DNA from: a virus | DNA length: 21,158 bases | Virus record (IMG/VR): IMGVR_UViG_3300032223_000084 | Span: 1 to 21,158 of that record | Strand: one strand, 5' to 3' | Shown: piece after piece, positions 6,728 through 15,557 of the stretch | Layout of the letters: each line of letters opens with the position of its first letter | Position numbering within the stretch: the stretch's first letter is position 1 | Translations under genes and position numbers: made by a program | The notes under the pieces: generated by a model | Told to the model about the DNA's origin: nothing | The model's database searches: none | Seen by the model: only the letters and a program-made list of their open reading frames with translations

Positions 6728-9436
6728 ATGGCTGATCCAACAACAACGCAAAATATAAACTATGGTTTTGCACCAGAAGCTGCTCCTTATGCACAAGACG
6801 TATTGGGGCAAGCGCAAGCCTTAACTGATATTAATGCAAATCCGTATCAGCAGTACCAAGGCGATACGCTTGCTCAATTTACACCACTACAGAATTTGGC
6901 GTATGGTAATGCAGCCACGATGTCATCTGCGCCTCAGTTGCAAGATGCGTCTGCGCTAGCTGGGCAAGCGGGTCTTGGCGCGTTGAATACTGGGTATACA
7001 TATAACCCGTACCAGACCCAAAGCTTTACAAGTCCCGGTATGGCGCAGTCGTATATGAACCCTTATTTGGATGTTCAAAACAATGCTGCTTATAGAAATT
7101 CTCAAATTCAAAATGCACAAAATAATGCACAAGCTACTACGGCGGGTGCATTTGGTGGTGGTCGTCAAGCCATTATGGGCGCGCAAAACAATGCCGACTT
7201 GCAGCGCAACTTAGCTAAAAATCAATTTGATGCCTATAATTTAGGCCAACAACAATTTAATGTTGAGCAAGGACAAGCACAAAATGCAGCTCAACTTAAT
7301 GCCCAACAAGGGCAGTTTGGTGCTGGACTAGGGCTTCAAGGCCTTCAAACAGCCAATCAAGCGGCTACTAATTTGGCCAACATTGGTAACACCCAGTACC
7401 AACAAAACATGGGCATTAATCAGTTGCAGAACCAATATGGCGGTCAACAGCAACAGCAAGTCCAGAACGGCTTGAACCAACAGCAACAACAGTTCTTGAA
7501 CTATCAGAACTACCCATATCAACAATTGAACTTCATGCAGAACATGATCCGTGGCTTGCCCATGACAAATCAAACTGCATCTGTGTATCAGTCTCCAGGA
7601 AGCATGCTAGGCCAAGTAGCAGGTTTAGGTATTGGTGCTGCCGCCGCTTTGAATAAGAAAGAAGGCGGTTCTATTAGTAGCTTTAAAGAAGGCGGCTACA
7701 TAAAAAAGTATTCGGGCGAAGATGATGAGTCGCTAGTTCGTCTTAGCCCATTTGCTATGAAACAACTTATGGGCGACGCAACTACTATGTCAGGTACAGG
7801 CTTAAATGCTAATGCGGATTTACATGAAGCTGGTAGATTAAGTGGTGGTGTAAATCTTAATCGCATGGATAAAGGCATGGACAGTCGCCAAATGCAAAAC
7901 TTAATGGCTAACTACATGAACAATATTGGTGATGTAGGAATTAATGCTAATGTAAGTAGACCTCTGGAGAGAAATTTACCTGCTGATTTTTATCAAGAGA
8001 ATTTAATGGGTTCAGTTCCAGTTGGCGAAGGAAGACTAAGTGCTGGTATACATGGCACACATGTAGGCGGCGAACACCATAAAAACGCTCATTCATTGGC
8101 TTATAACACACCTTTTCACGGTGGGCATTTAAGTGCAAACATTATTAAACCTATAGAAGGCAAGCCATCTTATGGAGTGCAATACAACAGATCATTTAGT
8201 GGGGGTGGTGATATAACTGATCCATCCGAAGGTAAGCTACATCATATGATGAGTGATTTGTCTGATGGGCAACTACAACTAATCTTACAACACCCTACTT
8301 CTATGGCTGAGTTGCAATCTGCTCAATTAGAAATGTCTTCTAGGCATCAGGGCATGAGAGAAGGTGGGGCAGTTGCATTTGCAGTTGGTGGAAGTAATGA
8401 TGATCCGATGGGTACTGGGGCTATGGATATAACATCCGTCTCAAATGCAACAGCACAACCTTTTTGGAAACAACTTTTTAATGCTCCCGTGCCCCCTGCA
8501 TGGAAACAAAAACTTGAACAAGAATCAGACACTGCTAGAAAAGCAAGAGAGGACATGTCTGATTATGTGCCAAGGAGCAATGCCAATCCAGCTGCTGTTA
8601 AAGAAGCTTTTAAAAAGCCTGAAATTAAAAGTGGTATAAGCGATTTAGTTAAAAAGCCACCATCATTAGGCGAAGCGCGTAAAGCTGCTGAGAGCATGGG
8701 TGTTAAAACTGAGGATTTTGATTCTATTTACAAGAGAGTATTAGGTGATTTAAGTAGTGGTAATGCTGACATCATCAAGAGTATTAAAGAATTAACCGCA
8801 GAACAGGTAGGTGAAGCTAAAAATATCAAAGCTGAAGGTGACCGCAAAGCGATGATGAACTTTGGATTTAATCTAGCCGCTGAAGCTTCCCGTCCTGGTC
8901 AACCTGGTAATCAAGGTTTTGCTGGATTGTTGCGTAGTGCTGCTGCGGCTTCTCCATCGTATGCTGCTTCATTAGCTGACACAGAAAAAATGGCACGCGA
9001 GTCACAGCGTCTAGCTAATCAAATGCAGATCGAAATGACCAAGTATCAAGTTGCTCTTGATAAGGGTGATAAATCTGCGGCGGTTCAAGCATCGCACAAT
9101 ATAATGAATAATAAGATTCAACAGCAGCAAGTAAATAATGCCTATGAGCATGGCAAAGCTATGGAAAAACTAGAAGGTCAAAAGATTGGCATGATGGGTC
9201 AACGCTATGCTGCTATGCAAGGAAATCACCAAGTTAAACTTGGTGATTTCCGATTAAAATCAGAAATACAAGCACAGCGTGCATATGAGAATGAGCTTAA
9301 AAATAATCCTATGCTTCCTAGCCAATTAAAAGCACAAGGTATAACTCCAGAACAATATAAAAAACAACGCGCAGATGATATTCATGGAAATATATTACAA
9401 AGTATGGCTAGTAATCCTTTCCCACTAGAGGAATAA
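6728..9436 (+). CDS. Giant Q/N-rich virion protein with beta-barrel-like segment (putative DNA ejection protein)
   Basis: A 902-residue protein. Residues about 1-290 are Gln/Asn/Ala-rich and helical, with the recurrent phage motif AGAFGGGRQAI (about 139-149) and poly-Gln runs near 236-265. A short hydrophobic Gly/Ala segment (about 292-307) is followed by GG motifs (KKEGGSISSFKEGGY, 308-322). Residues about 358-494 contain short alternating strands (LSGGVNLNRMD, VGINANVSRPL, GRLSAGIHGTHV, GHLSANIIKPI, YGVQYNRSF), like an outer-membrane or beta-sheet repeat domain. More GG motifs follow, then a charged helical/coiled-coil C-terminal half (about 590-902). The start has AAGGA directly after the preceding stop, and the stop is one base from the next start. 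It resembles proteins of environmental phages that I associate with the ejectosome. No enzyme motif was seen. The role is inferred. Confidence 0.6.
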   Translation: MADPTTTQNINYGFAPEAAPYAQDVLGQAQALTDINANPYQQYQGDTLAQFTPLQNLAYGNAATMSSAPQLQDASALAGQAGLGALNTGYTYNPYQTQSFTSPGMAQSYMNPYLDVQNNAAYRNSQIQNAQNNAQATTAGAFGGGRQAIMGAQNNADLQRNLAKNQFDAYNLGQQQFNVEQGQAQNAAQLNAQQGQFGAGLGLQGLQTANQAATNLANIGNTQYQQNMGINQLQNQYGGQQQQQVQNGLNQQQQQFLNYQNYPYQQLNFMQNMIRGLPMTNQTASVYQSPGSMLGQVAGLGIGAAAALNKKEGGSISSFKEGGYIKKYSGEDDESLVRLSPFAMKQLMGDATTMSGTGLNANADLHEAGRLSGGVNLNRMDKGMDSRQMQNLMANYMNNIGDVGINANVSRPLERNLPADFYQENLMGSVPVGEGRLSAGIHGTHVGGEHHKNAHSLAYNTPFHGGHLSANIIKPIEGKPSYGVQYNRSFSGGGDITDPSEGKLHHMMSDLSDGQLQLILQHPTSMAELQSAQLEMSSRHQGMREGGAVAFAVGGSNDDPMGTGAMDITSVSNATAQPFWKQLFNAPVPPAWKQKLEQESDTARKAREDMSDYVPRSNANPAAVKEAFKKPEIKSGISDLVKKPPSLGEARKAAESMGVKTEDFDSIYKRVLGDLSSGNADIIKSIKELTAEQVGEAKNIKAEGDRKAMMNFGFNLAAEASRPGQPGNQGFAGLLRSAAAASPSYAASLADTEKMARESQRLANQMQIEMTKYQVALDKGDKSAAVQASHNIMNNKIQQQQVNNAYEHGKAMEKLEGQKIGMMGQRYAAMQGNHQVKLGDFRLKSEIQAQRAYENELKNNPMLPSQLKAQGITPEQYKKQRADDIHGNILQSMASNPFPLEE
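7438..7527 (+). repeat. CAA/CAG-rich poly-glutamine tract
   Basis: The stretch is dominated by CAA and CAG codons and encodes two separate runs of five glutamines (QQQQQ twice) plus further Gln/Asn/Tyr. It is low-complexity coding DNA in the N-terminal helical region of the 902-residue virion protein. CAA and CAG are mixed, so it is not a pure microsatellite. Confidence 0.7.
9221..9251. repeat. Perfect 31-base inverted repeat inside coding sequence
   Basis: The left arm GGAAATCACCAAGTT (9221-9235) and right arm AACTTGGTGATTTCC (9237-9251) are exact reverse complements around a single central A at 9236. As RNA this would fold into a stem of about 13-14 pairs with a tiny loop. It lies in frame within the 902-residue virion gene, about 190 bases before its stop, and encodes GNHQVKLGDF. 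There is no following U-tract, so it is not a standard terminator. Confidence 0.9.
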
Positions 9437-9437
9437 A

Positions 9438-12400
9438 ATGGCTCTATACAAGATTCAAGGGCCTGACGGAAAACGTTATGGTTTTGAAGCGCCTGCGGGC
9501 CTATCAGACTATGATGTTAATTTATTAAAAAATAAATTTTTTGCTCCTCCCGAAGCTGCCCCTGCGCCTCCTCCTGAACCTAAACCTGAGACAGGATTTA
9601 TTCCGTCTGTTAAACGTGGTTATGCTGGGCTTGAGTCTTTAATAGGCGATGTTCTACCTGCTATGGCAGCTCATGCCGTAGGCGCGGATGAATATGCTAA
9701 AAAGCAAATGAAAGAAGCTGCAGCTTCCCAAGAAGAAATTGCTAAAAAATATCCTGCTGAAGTTCCCTCATACAAAAATGTTAAAGATGTTGGAACTGGC
9801 TTCAAATATATCGTGGAGTCAGTTGGCGAAGCTATTCCGTCTATTCTTCCTAGCTTGTTTACAGGTGGCGCAGCAAGCATTATTGGACGTGGGGCAATTG
9901 CAGCGGCTAAAGAAGCGGCTGAAAAAGTTGTATTAGAAAAAAGCGCTGGTGTAGCCACTAAAGATTTGCTTGCAGAAGCTACTGCCGCTGGGGTAAAAGC
10001 CGCGCAAAATAGTGCGTTAAAACACGAAGCTATTGGCGCATTGGCTGGTTCTGCGGCGCAAAATATACCTGACGTATATCAGAATATTTACGAGAAAACA
10101 GGCAAGCAAGACCTTGGCGCGGCCTTAGCGTTCGGTGGATTTAACTCTGTCCTTGACGCCATCACGCCATTTAATGTGATGCGCAAAATAAAGCTGACTG
10201 GAATACCAGAAGAGCAAATTGCTGCGGCTTGGTATAAGCGTGCAGGCAAAGGCGTGTTGGAGGGGCTCGCCACAGAAGGTGGTACAGAAACGTTACAAGA
10301 GATATCCAGTGCCGCCGCTGAAAGACTTGTGGCCCAGCATGGAGACTTTTTTACCAAAGAAAACTTTGAGCGGTTTATCAATGCTGGACTTAAAGGTGGT
10401 ATAGGTGGTGGTGTAATTACGGGCGCTACAAACGTAGCATTTGGCAAAGGGCCTGAAGCTAAGAATGCTCCCCCCGCTGCAGAAGGAGCGACACCATCAC
10501 AACAAGTATTAGATCAATTAGCAACTCAACAAGCGGCAGGAACTACATCTACAGAACCAACGCCCGCAACAGTACCTCAAGCTGAAGCGCCTATAGGGGC
10601 AACACCAGGATTTAAAATATTAGAACAAGAGATGGCCAAAATTACATCTCCTGATAAAGTACCCACGCTTCCACCGCAAGAGTCTGATACTGATAAACTT
10701 AAAGCATATGTTGAGCAACAGAAAGCTGAGTTAGCTAATGGCGTTAGTAGTCAAGGTAAACCATTAAATCCATTTGCTAAAAAGAAAAAAGAAGAAAAGA
10801 TTGCTAAACTAGAAGCTAAATTAACGGAGACACCCAATGCTGAACCTGTCACCCCAACAACTGGAACAAGCGTTCCAGTACCTAGCGGACCCGATACAAA
10901 CGTGGCCCCTGCCACAGGAACTGAAGGAAATCAATTACCAGGAGTGGTTCCTGCTGGAGAGAATGTTCCAAGCGTTGTTGCAAGAGAAGCAGAGCAACAA
11001 GCTCCAGTAGGAGAAGCTAGAGAAATAATTAAAGAACAAGCTCCAATAACGGACAAATCATATTTAACGTCAGAAAAAGGTATATCAGACTATATAGCGT
11101 ATATTGATAAACGAGATGAGCTTTTTAAACAGATGGATGCATTGGGCGAAGAAAGCTCGGTTCTATTAGACAAAATAACTGATTTAGATAGTATCCGCGC
11201 AGCGAACGTTTTAGACGACAATGGCAAACCGTTAATTTTTGATGAAAACGGTAAATTTGATACAGACAAACACGACAAAGCTAAAGAAGATTTAAAAGCC
11301 AAGCGTAAAGAGGTTGACGCTAAATATGATGCTGTTATTAAACAGCTTGATGAACTTGACGCTGCCAGAGAAGCAGCAAAAAAAACTAAAGGAGAACCTA
11401 GTGTCACTGAGACCACTAAAACCAAGCAAGCAGAAGAAGAAAAACAAACAGCCCCAACCCCAGAACCTGTAACACATACTGAAGATCAGATTGATGATTA
11501 CAATGCAGCGGCAGAGTATCACAATGAGCAGAAGGGTAACGAAGAACGCCAACTGCCTACCTATGATAAGCTGACTCCAGAGCAAAAAACTTCTTACTTT
11601 TCTACCAACCCAACCAATGGCGAAGAGTACGATGAAGCGGCTAATAAATTAGCTAAAGAAATACATGGCAAGCGCAAACCAAAGGAGGCGCCGATACCTC
11701 CTGATGTTAGTGATATGCAGGCCGTTATTCAACGCATCCGTACTGCATCTGACAACCCATTACACAGAGCACTCGCTACCCTATTCAATAGTTTAAAGCT
11801 AAATACTAAGCTAAAGTTTGTTAATTCTTTGCCTAATGGCAGAGTAGCTGAATACAACCCAGATAACGATACTGTCTATGTCACTAAAAAAGGTATGGAT
11901 GAAACAGTGATGTTACATGAGTTAACTCATGCGGCTACAGTCAAATCTATTTACGATTATTTAAACGAAAAGATTCAAGACGAGACAAGAGGCGATGCAA
12001 TGGTGCATCTTGAGTTTTTGATGGAGCAGTCAAGACAAGACTTAGGCACTAAGTTTCCAGAGGCTTACGAAGACTTATATGAGTTTATAGCCCATGCCAT
12101 CACAGACGCTGAGTTTCAAAAGGCGTTGGAAGCCACGCCAATCACCAAAGAAAATTCTATATTTAATAGGAACACAAATGCGTTTACTGACTTCATCAGG
12201 TCTATCTTTCAATTCTTAGGTTTACTCAACGACAAATCTAATTTCAAAGCAGAAGCATTCAAGGCCCTTGAAGATATTGTCAGTGCGCCTCCAAAGAGTG
12301 GTGTGCCAGTAGGCCAGACACTTGGGTTTACAAAAACTCAAACAACCAAGCAAGCACCCACTGCACCCCAAACAGATAAGGAAATAATAGAGTCTGCGCT

Positions 12401-15400
12401 TAATCAAGTTAGACCAATGGTTCAGACCAGAAATGTTAGGTCAAGTATCAGAGGTTTATTTACTAAGCAAGGCGCGCAGTGGATGGTTGAGCGGTTCCAG
12501 AATGACCGCTATCCTTTAAAGCTGGCTGAAGACAGAGGAGTTCTATTCAACGTTATAGAACGCATGGGCGATAAAGTTAACAATGTATATGGTCAGATAA
12601 CTCGTTCATCGGGTATGGCCGTTGATTTGTTTAATAGGCACATGAAGTTTCCTGTACAATATGCCAATGATGCCGTTAAAAGATATGCAGATAAACGTGG
12701 TATTGATGTCAAAGAGGCTTTGGCTGAACTGCATTTGATATTAGAAACAAGGCATGAGCCAGAGCGCCGCGCAGTGCTATTCATGCTTAACGTACCGCTT
12801 GATGAAGTAAATCAAATACTAGAATTCCACGGCAAAAATTATTCTGCCTACGGTTTTAGGGATGAAGTTTTACGTCTATTAGGCAACCCCACTGAGTTGG
12901 AGAAGTTAGGGAATACCCCTTTACAACTGCGGGCGATGATGGACAAGATCATCCATAGTGTGCAGAACGATGTAAACTCACCGTTCAGGGCCAAGAGGCA
13001 AGAAGTAATTAAAAAGCGTGGTGAGCCCGAATACAAAGAAGTTGACCCCAAAGTCTTCAATATTAACGATCCCTCGTACAACGTGATTGCTAATAGAACA
13101 CCACATGAAGTTAATGTAATTAGACAAAAATTAGATACGGCTGAAAACAAAGCCGAGATCGATGATGTCGCCAAAAAAATCAAAGCAGTACATGAACAAA
13201 CTAAATTCCTCAATAAGATGGCTAACTACCAGTCTAAGCCAGTATCGAATGTTATTGAATTCTATGACTTCGGCCACTACGTTCCCTTCAAAGGACGCCC
13301 AAATGCTGTTACGCAAGCTGCTGAAGAATTAGACTTTGATTCACAAAAGCTAGGCGGTGAGATGCAAGAAGGCCAAGACCGCATGGAAGGCCGCTTGTCT
13401 GAGTCTGAGAACGCAGTACTACAATCCCTTGCTGATGGAGCATCTGCCGCTATGCGTGCAGGACGCAAAGACTTAACGCTGTCCATTAAGAATGCTATTG
13501 AAAAAGGCATAGCAATTCTCCAAGGAAGACCTGTAGTTACAATTAATTTTGATGACCGATTCCGTGGTATCGTAGATAAACAATCTATTGTTGGCCAAAA
13601 TAAAATATTCCATTACAACGAAGATGGAACTATTAACGTTATTGAGATTACTGATAAGCGCCAAAGCGAAGCTATACGCCGTTCATACAGGGAAAGCCAA
13701 CCTATTATGGATGCTATTAATAGTTTAACAAGTGGCATAGGTCAAACCCATACTCGCTACAACCCTGCTTTTGCGCCAATGAACTTTGTGCGTGATGCGC
13801 TTACCAATGCATTTACGATTGGCGCTGAGTTAGGCCCAGCTCGTGCAGGTAGCCTACTTACTTTTATAGCGACTGAAGTGGCTAGCGGTGGCTTGGCTAA
13901 ATCATTGAGATTCTCAAGACTTTATGCAGATGGTAAGTTCAATGAGATCAAAGCACTTGCTGGCGGTGATAAGTCCTATAATAGTCTTAACGGCTCAGAG
14001 CGTTATTATCGTGACCTCAGTAGTTATGTAACGCAAGGTGGTAAAGTCTCGTATCTACAAGGCGTAGCTGCTAAAGGCGCGCTAGACCAGCTAATTAAAG
14101 AAGTTGGTCGTTCTGGCATTTTGCAAAAGAAAGATCAAGTAGATAAGTTCATCGATATCTATAATGACATGTTTGAATTGTCTAGCCGCGTGGCATCTTA
14201 TCGGTTCTTGAAAGAAGAGATTACCAAAGACAATATCAAGAAAGGTATGGACACCGCTAAAGCCGAGGCTGATGCAGATATACAAGCCGTTGAATACGCC
14301 AAGAATTTAGCCAACTTTGAACAGGTGGGTCGTTGGGGTAAAAACGCTGGCGCTTTGTTTATGTTCTTTAGGCCCGCAGCTACAGGTGCTGTACGTGCTA
14401 TTGAAGCATTAGCTCCTGCTTTCTCACGCATTAATGAAGCAGAGTTTAGGGCTAATGAAAAAGAACGTGGCATGTCTGAGAAACAGATAGATGAGGCTTT
14501 GGCTACATTGAAAGCTCGTCAGCAACATGCTCGTGTTATGGCTGCGGCTTTAACAGGTGTTGGTGTAAGTATGTTCTTGATGGCATCTATGATGTCAGGA
14601 GATGATGACCAGGGGCGTAATAAAGTTTTGAGTGACGATATGTCTAGATGGACTCGTTACGCTAGGTTCCCAATCCCAGGTACAGATATTATTTTGCAGA
14701 TTCCTTGGGGCTTTGGTTTAGGTTCATTTGCAGCGGCTGGGGCACAGATTGCTTCTATGTTTGCTGGGCGCACCTCTATGGCTGATGGGCTGTCTAATAT
14801 TGTTACGATTGGCCTTGACTCATTTTTGCCTATCCCAGTATCTAGGATTAGCCCTGTGGATAACTTCCCTGCATGGGCTATGGATTCTGTAACACCCTCG
14901 CCATTGCGCCCATTCTTTGAATATGTGATGAATATGGATGGCCTAGGTAGGGAGATCTATAACAATCGCCAAACAAAATATGGCGACGCATTTACAGGCG
15001 GCGACAATATACCTGAACTGTACAAGTACGCAGCCCGTGAGCTATTCAATGCAACCAACGGCGCTGTGGACTGGAGCCCAAATACAATATACTTCTTTGC
15101 TAGCAACTATGTAGATGGTATGGCAAAGGCATTAACAGGGACTGTAAACCTAGGCTTAACAGTCACAGGACAAAAAGACTTTGACTTAAAGAACGATACA
15201 TTGTTTTTAAACAGTTTCTTTGGGTCTAAATCCAATGTGGACGCGCGGGAGTTTAGCAAGGTAGAGAATCAAATTAAAGGCATAGAAAAGCGCGTCAATG
15301 CGCTCAAAGACAAGCCCGAACAATTTGAACAATACATGAATGAGAACCCAACAGATTACTATCTTGTGCAGTTCTACAATCAGCAGATCAATGGTTCTTT

Positions 15401-15557
15401 AAAGACACTCAGGACCCAGGCTAATCAAATCCGCGTCAACAAAGATATGAACATTAGAGAGCGCAAAGAACGGCTTGATGAAATAATTAAGATGGAAAAT
15501 TTAGTCAAGAGGCAACTTTTGAATAACTTTGAATCTATTTCAAATATTAAACCCTAA
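9438..15557 (+). CDS. Giant 2039-residue virion protein with HELTH metallopeptidase-like motif and LPD38-like C-terminus
   Basis: Probable internal or ejection protein. The first 35 residues (YKIQGPDGKRYGFEAPAG) form a small module seen at the start of many phage proteins. Hydrophobic Gly/Ala stretches lie near 131-160 and 318-336. A Pro/Thr/Glu-rich, partly coiled-coil linker runs from about 340 to 720. A metallopeptidase-like motif HELTH is at 827-831, with Glu882 in YEFIAHA as a possible third zinc ligand. The C-terminal third resembles the large polyvalent protein domain LPD38: NPAFAPMNFVRD (about 1442-1453), GRWGKNAGALFMFFRPA near 1630, a membrane-like segment at about 1699-1720, a Gly/Ala-rich one at 1755-1777, and SPNTIYFFASNYVDG further on. 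AGAGGA precedes the start. The gene ends convergently, overlapping the opposite-strand gene by four bases. A peptidase role in virion maturation or host-wall penetration is inferred; LPD38 is assigned from memory. Confidence 0.65.
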   Translation: MALYKIQGPDGKRYGFEAPAGLSDYDVNLLKNKFFAPPEAAPAPPPEPKPETGFIPSVKRGYAGLESLIGDVLPAMAAHAVGADEYAKKQMKEAAASQEEIAKKYPAEVPSYKNVKDVGTGFKYIVESVGEAIPSILPSLFTGGAASIIGRGAIAAAKEAAEKVVLEKSAGVATKDLLAEATAAGVKAAQNSALKHEAIGALAGSAAQNIPDVYQNIYEKTGKQDLGAALAFGGFNSVLDAITPFNVMRKIKLTGIPEEQIAAAWYKRAGKGVLEGLATEGGTETLQEISSAAAERLVAQHGDFFTKENFERFINAGLKGGIGGGVITGATNVAFGKGPEAKNAPPAAEGATPSQQVLDQLATQQAAGTTSTEPTPATVPQAEAPIGATPGFKILEQEMAKITSPDKVPTLPPQESDTDKLKAYVEQQKAELANGVSSQGKPLNPFAKKKKEEKIAKLEAKLTETPNAEPVTPTTGTSVPVPSGPDTNVAPATGTEGNQLPGVVPAGENVPSVVAREAEQQAPVGEAREIIKEQAPITDKSYLTSEKGISDYIAYIDKRDELFKQMDALGEESSVLLDKITDLDSIRAANVLDDNGKPLIFDENGKFDTDKHDKAKEDLKAKRKEVDAKYDAVIKQLDELDAAREAAKKTKGEPSVTETTKTKQAEEEKQTAPTPEPVTHTEDQIDDYNAAAEYHNEQKGNEERQLPTYDKLTPEQKTSYFSTNPTNGEEYDEAANKLAKEIHGKRKPKEAPIPPDVSDMQAVIQRIRTASDNPLHRALATLFNSLKLNTKLKFVNSLPNGRVAEYNPDNDTVYVTKKGMDETVMLHELTHAATVKSIYDYLNEKIQDETRGDAMVHLEFLMEQSRQDLGTKFPEAYEDLYEFIAHAITDAEFQKALEATPITKENSIFNRNTNAFTDFIRSIFQFLGLLNDKSNFKAEAFKALEDIVSAPPKSGVPVGQTLGFTKTQTTKQAPTAPQTDKEIIESALNQVRPMVQTRNVRSSIRGLFTKQGAQWMVERFQNDRYPLKLAEDRGVLFNVIERMGDKVNNVYGQITRSSGMAVDLFNRHMKFPVQYANDAVKRYADKRGIDVKEALAELHLILETRHEPERRAVLFMLNVPLDEVNQILEFHGKNYSAYGFRDEVLRLLGNPTELEKLGNTPLQLRAMMDKIIHSVQNDVNSPFRAKRQEVIKKRGEPEYKEVDPKVFNINDPSYNVIANRTPHEVNVIRQKLDTAENKAEIDDVAKKIKAVHEQTKFLNKMANYQSKPVSNVIEFYDFGHYVPFKGRPNAVTQAAEELDFDSQKLGGEMQEGQDRMEGRLSESENAVLQSLADGASAAMRAGRKDLTLSIKNAIEKGIAILQGRPVVTINFDDRFRGIVDKQSIVGQNKIFHYNEDGTINVIEITDKRQSEAIRRSYRESQPIMDAINSLTSGIGQTHTRYNPAFAPMNFVRDALTNAFTIGAELGPARAGSLLTFIATEVASGGLAKSLRFSRLYADGKFNEIKALAGGDKSYNSLNGSERYYRDLSSYVTQGGKVSYLQGVAAKGALDQLIKEVGRSGILQKKDQVDKFIDIYNDMFELSSRVASYRFLKEEITKDNIKKGMDTAKAEADADIQAVEYAKNLANFEQVGRWGKNAGALFMFFRPAATGAVRAIEALAPAFSRINEAEFRANEKERGMSEKQIDEALATLKARQQHARVMAAALTGVGVSMFLMASMMSGDDDQGRNKVLSDDMSRWTRYARFPIPGTDIILQIPWGFGLGSFAAAGAQIASMFAGRTSMADGLSNIVTIGLDSFLPIPVSRISPVDNFPAWAMDSVTPSPLRPFFEYVMNMDGLGREIYNNRQTKYGDAFTGGDNIPELYKYAARELFNATNGAVDWSPNTIYFFASNYVDGMAKALTGTVNLGLTVTGQKDFDLKNDTLFLNSFFGSKSNVDAREFSKVENQIKGIEKRVNALKDKPEQFEQYMNENPTDYYLVQFYNQQINGSLKTLRTQANQIRVNKDMNIRERKERLDEIIKMENLVKRQLLNNFESISNIKP
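10860..10879. repeat. 8-bp inverted repeat with 4-nt loop
   Basis: ACTGGAAC (10860-10867) and GTTCCAGT (10872-10879) are exact reverse complements around AAGC. The hairpin lies in the Pro/Thr-rich linker of the 2039-residue gene and has no U-tract. It is probably incidental. Confidence 0.5.

Noticed and set aside
10088-10447. Open frame of 119 codons antisense to the 2039-residue gene
   Set aside because: It is a shadow of a long coding frame with no ribosome-binding context and a protein of unconvincing composition.
11916-11931. Perfect 16-bp palindrome exactly spanning the codons of the HELTH motif
   Set aside because: The codon choice CAT-GAG-TTA-ACT-CAT happens to be self-complementary. 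The protein motif already explains the sequence, so an independent DNA function is not supported.
12848-13213. Antisense frame of 121 codons in the 2039-residue gene
   Set aside because: It is a Ser/Leu/Cys-rich translation typical of a shadow frame, and no start signal is visible.
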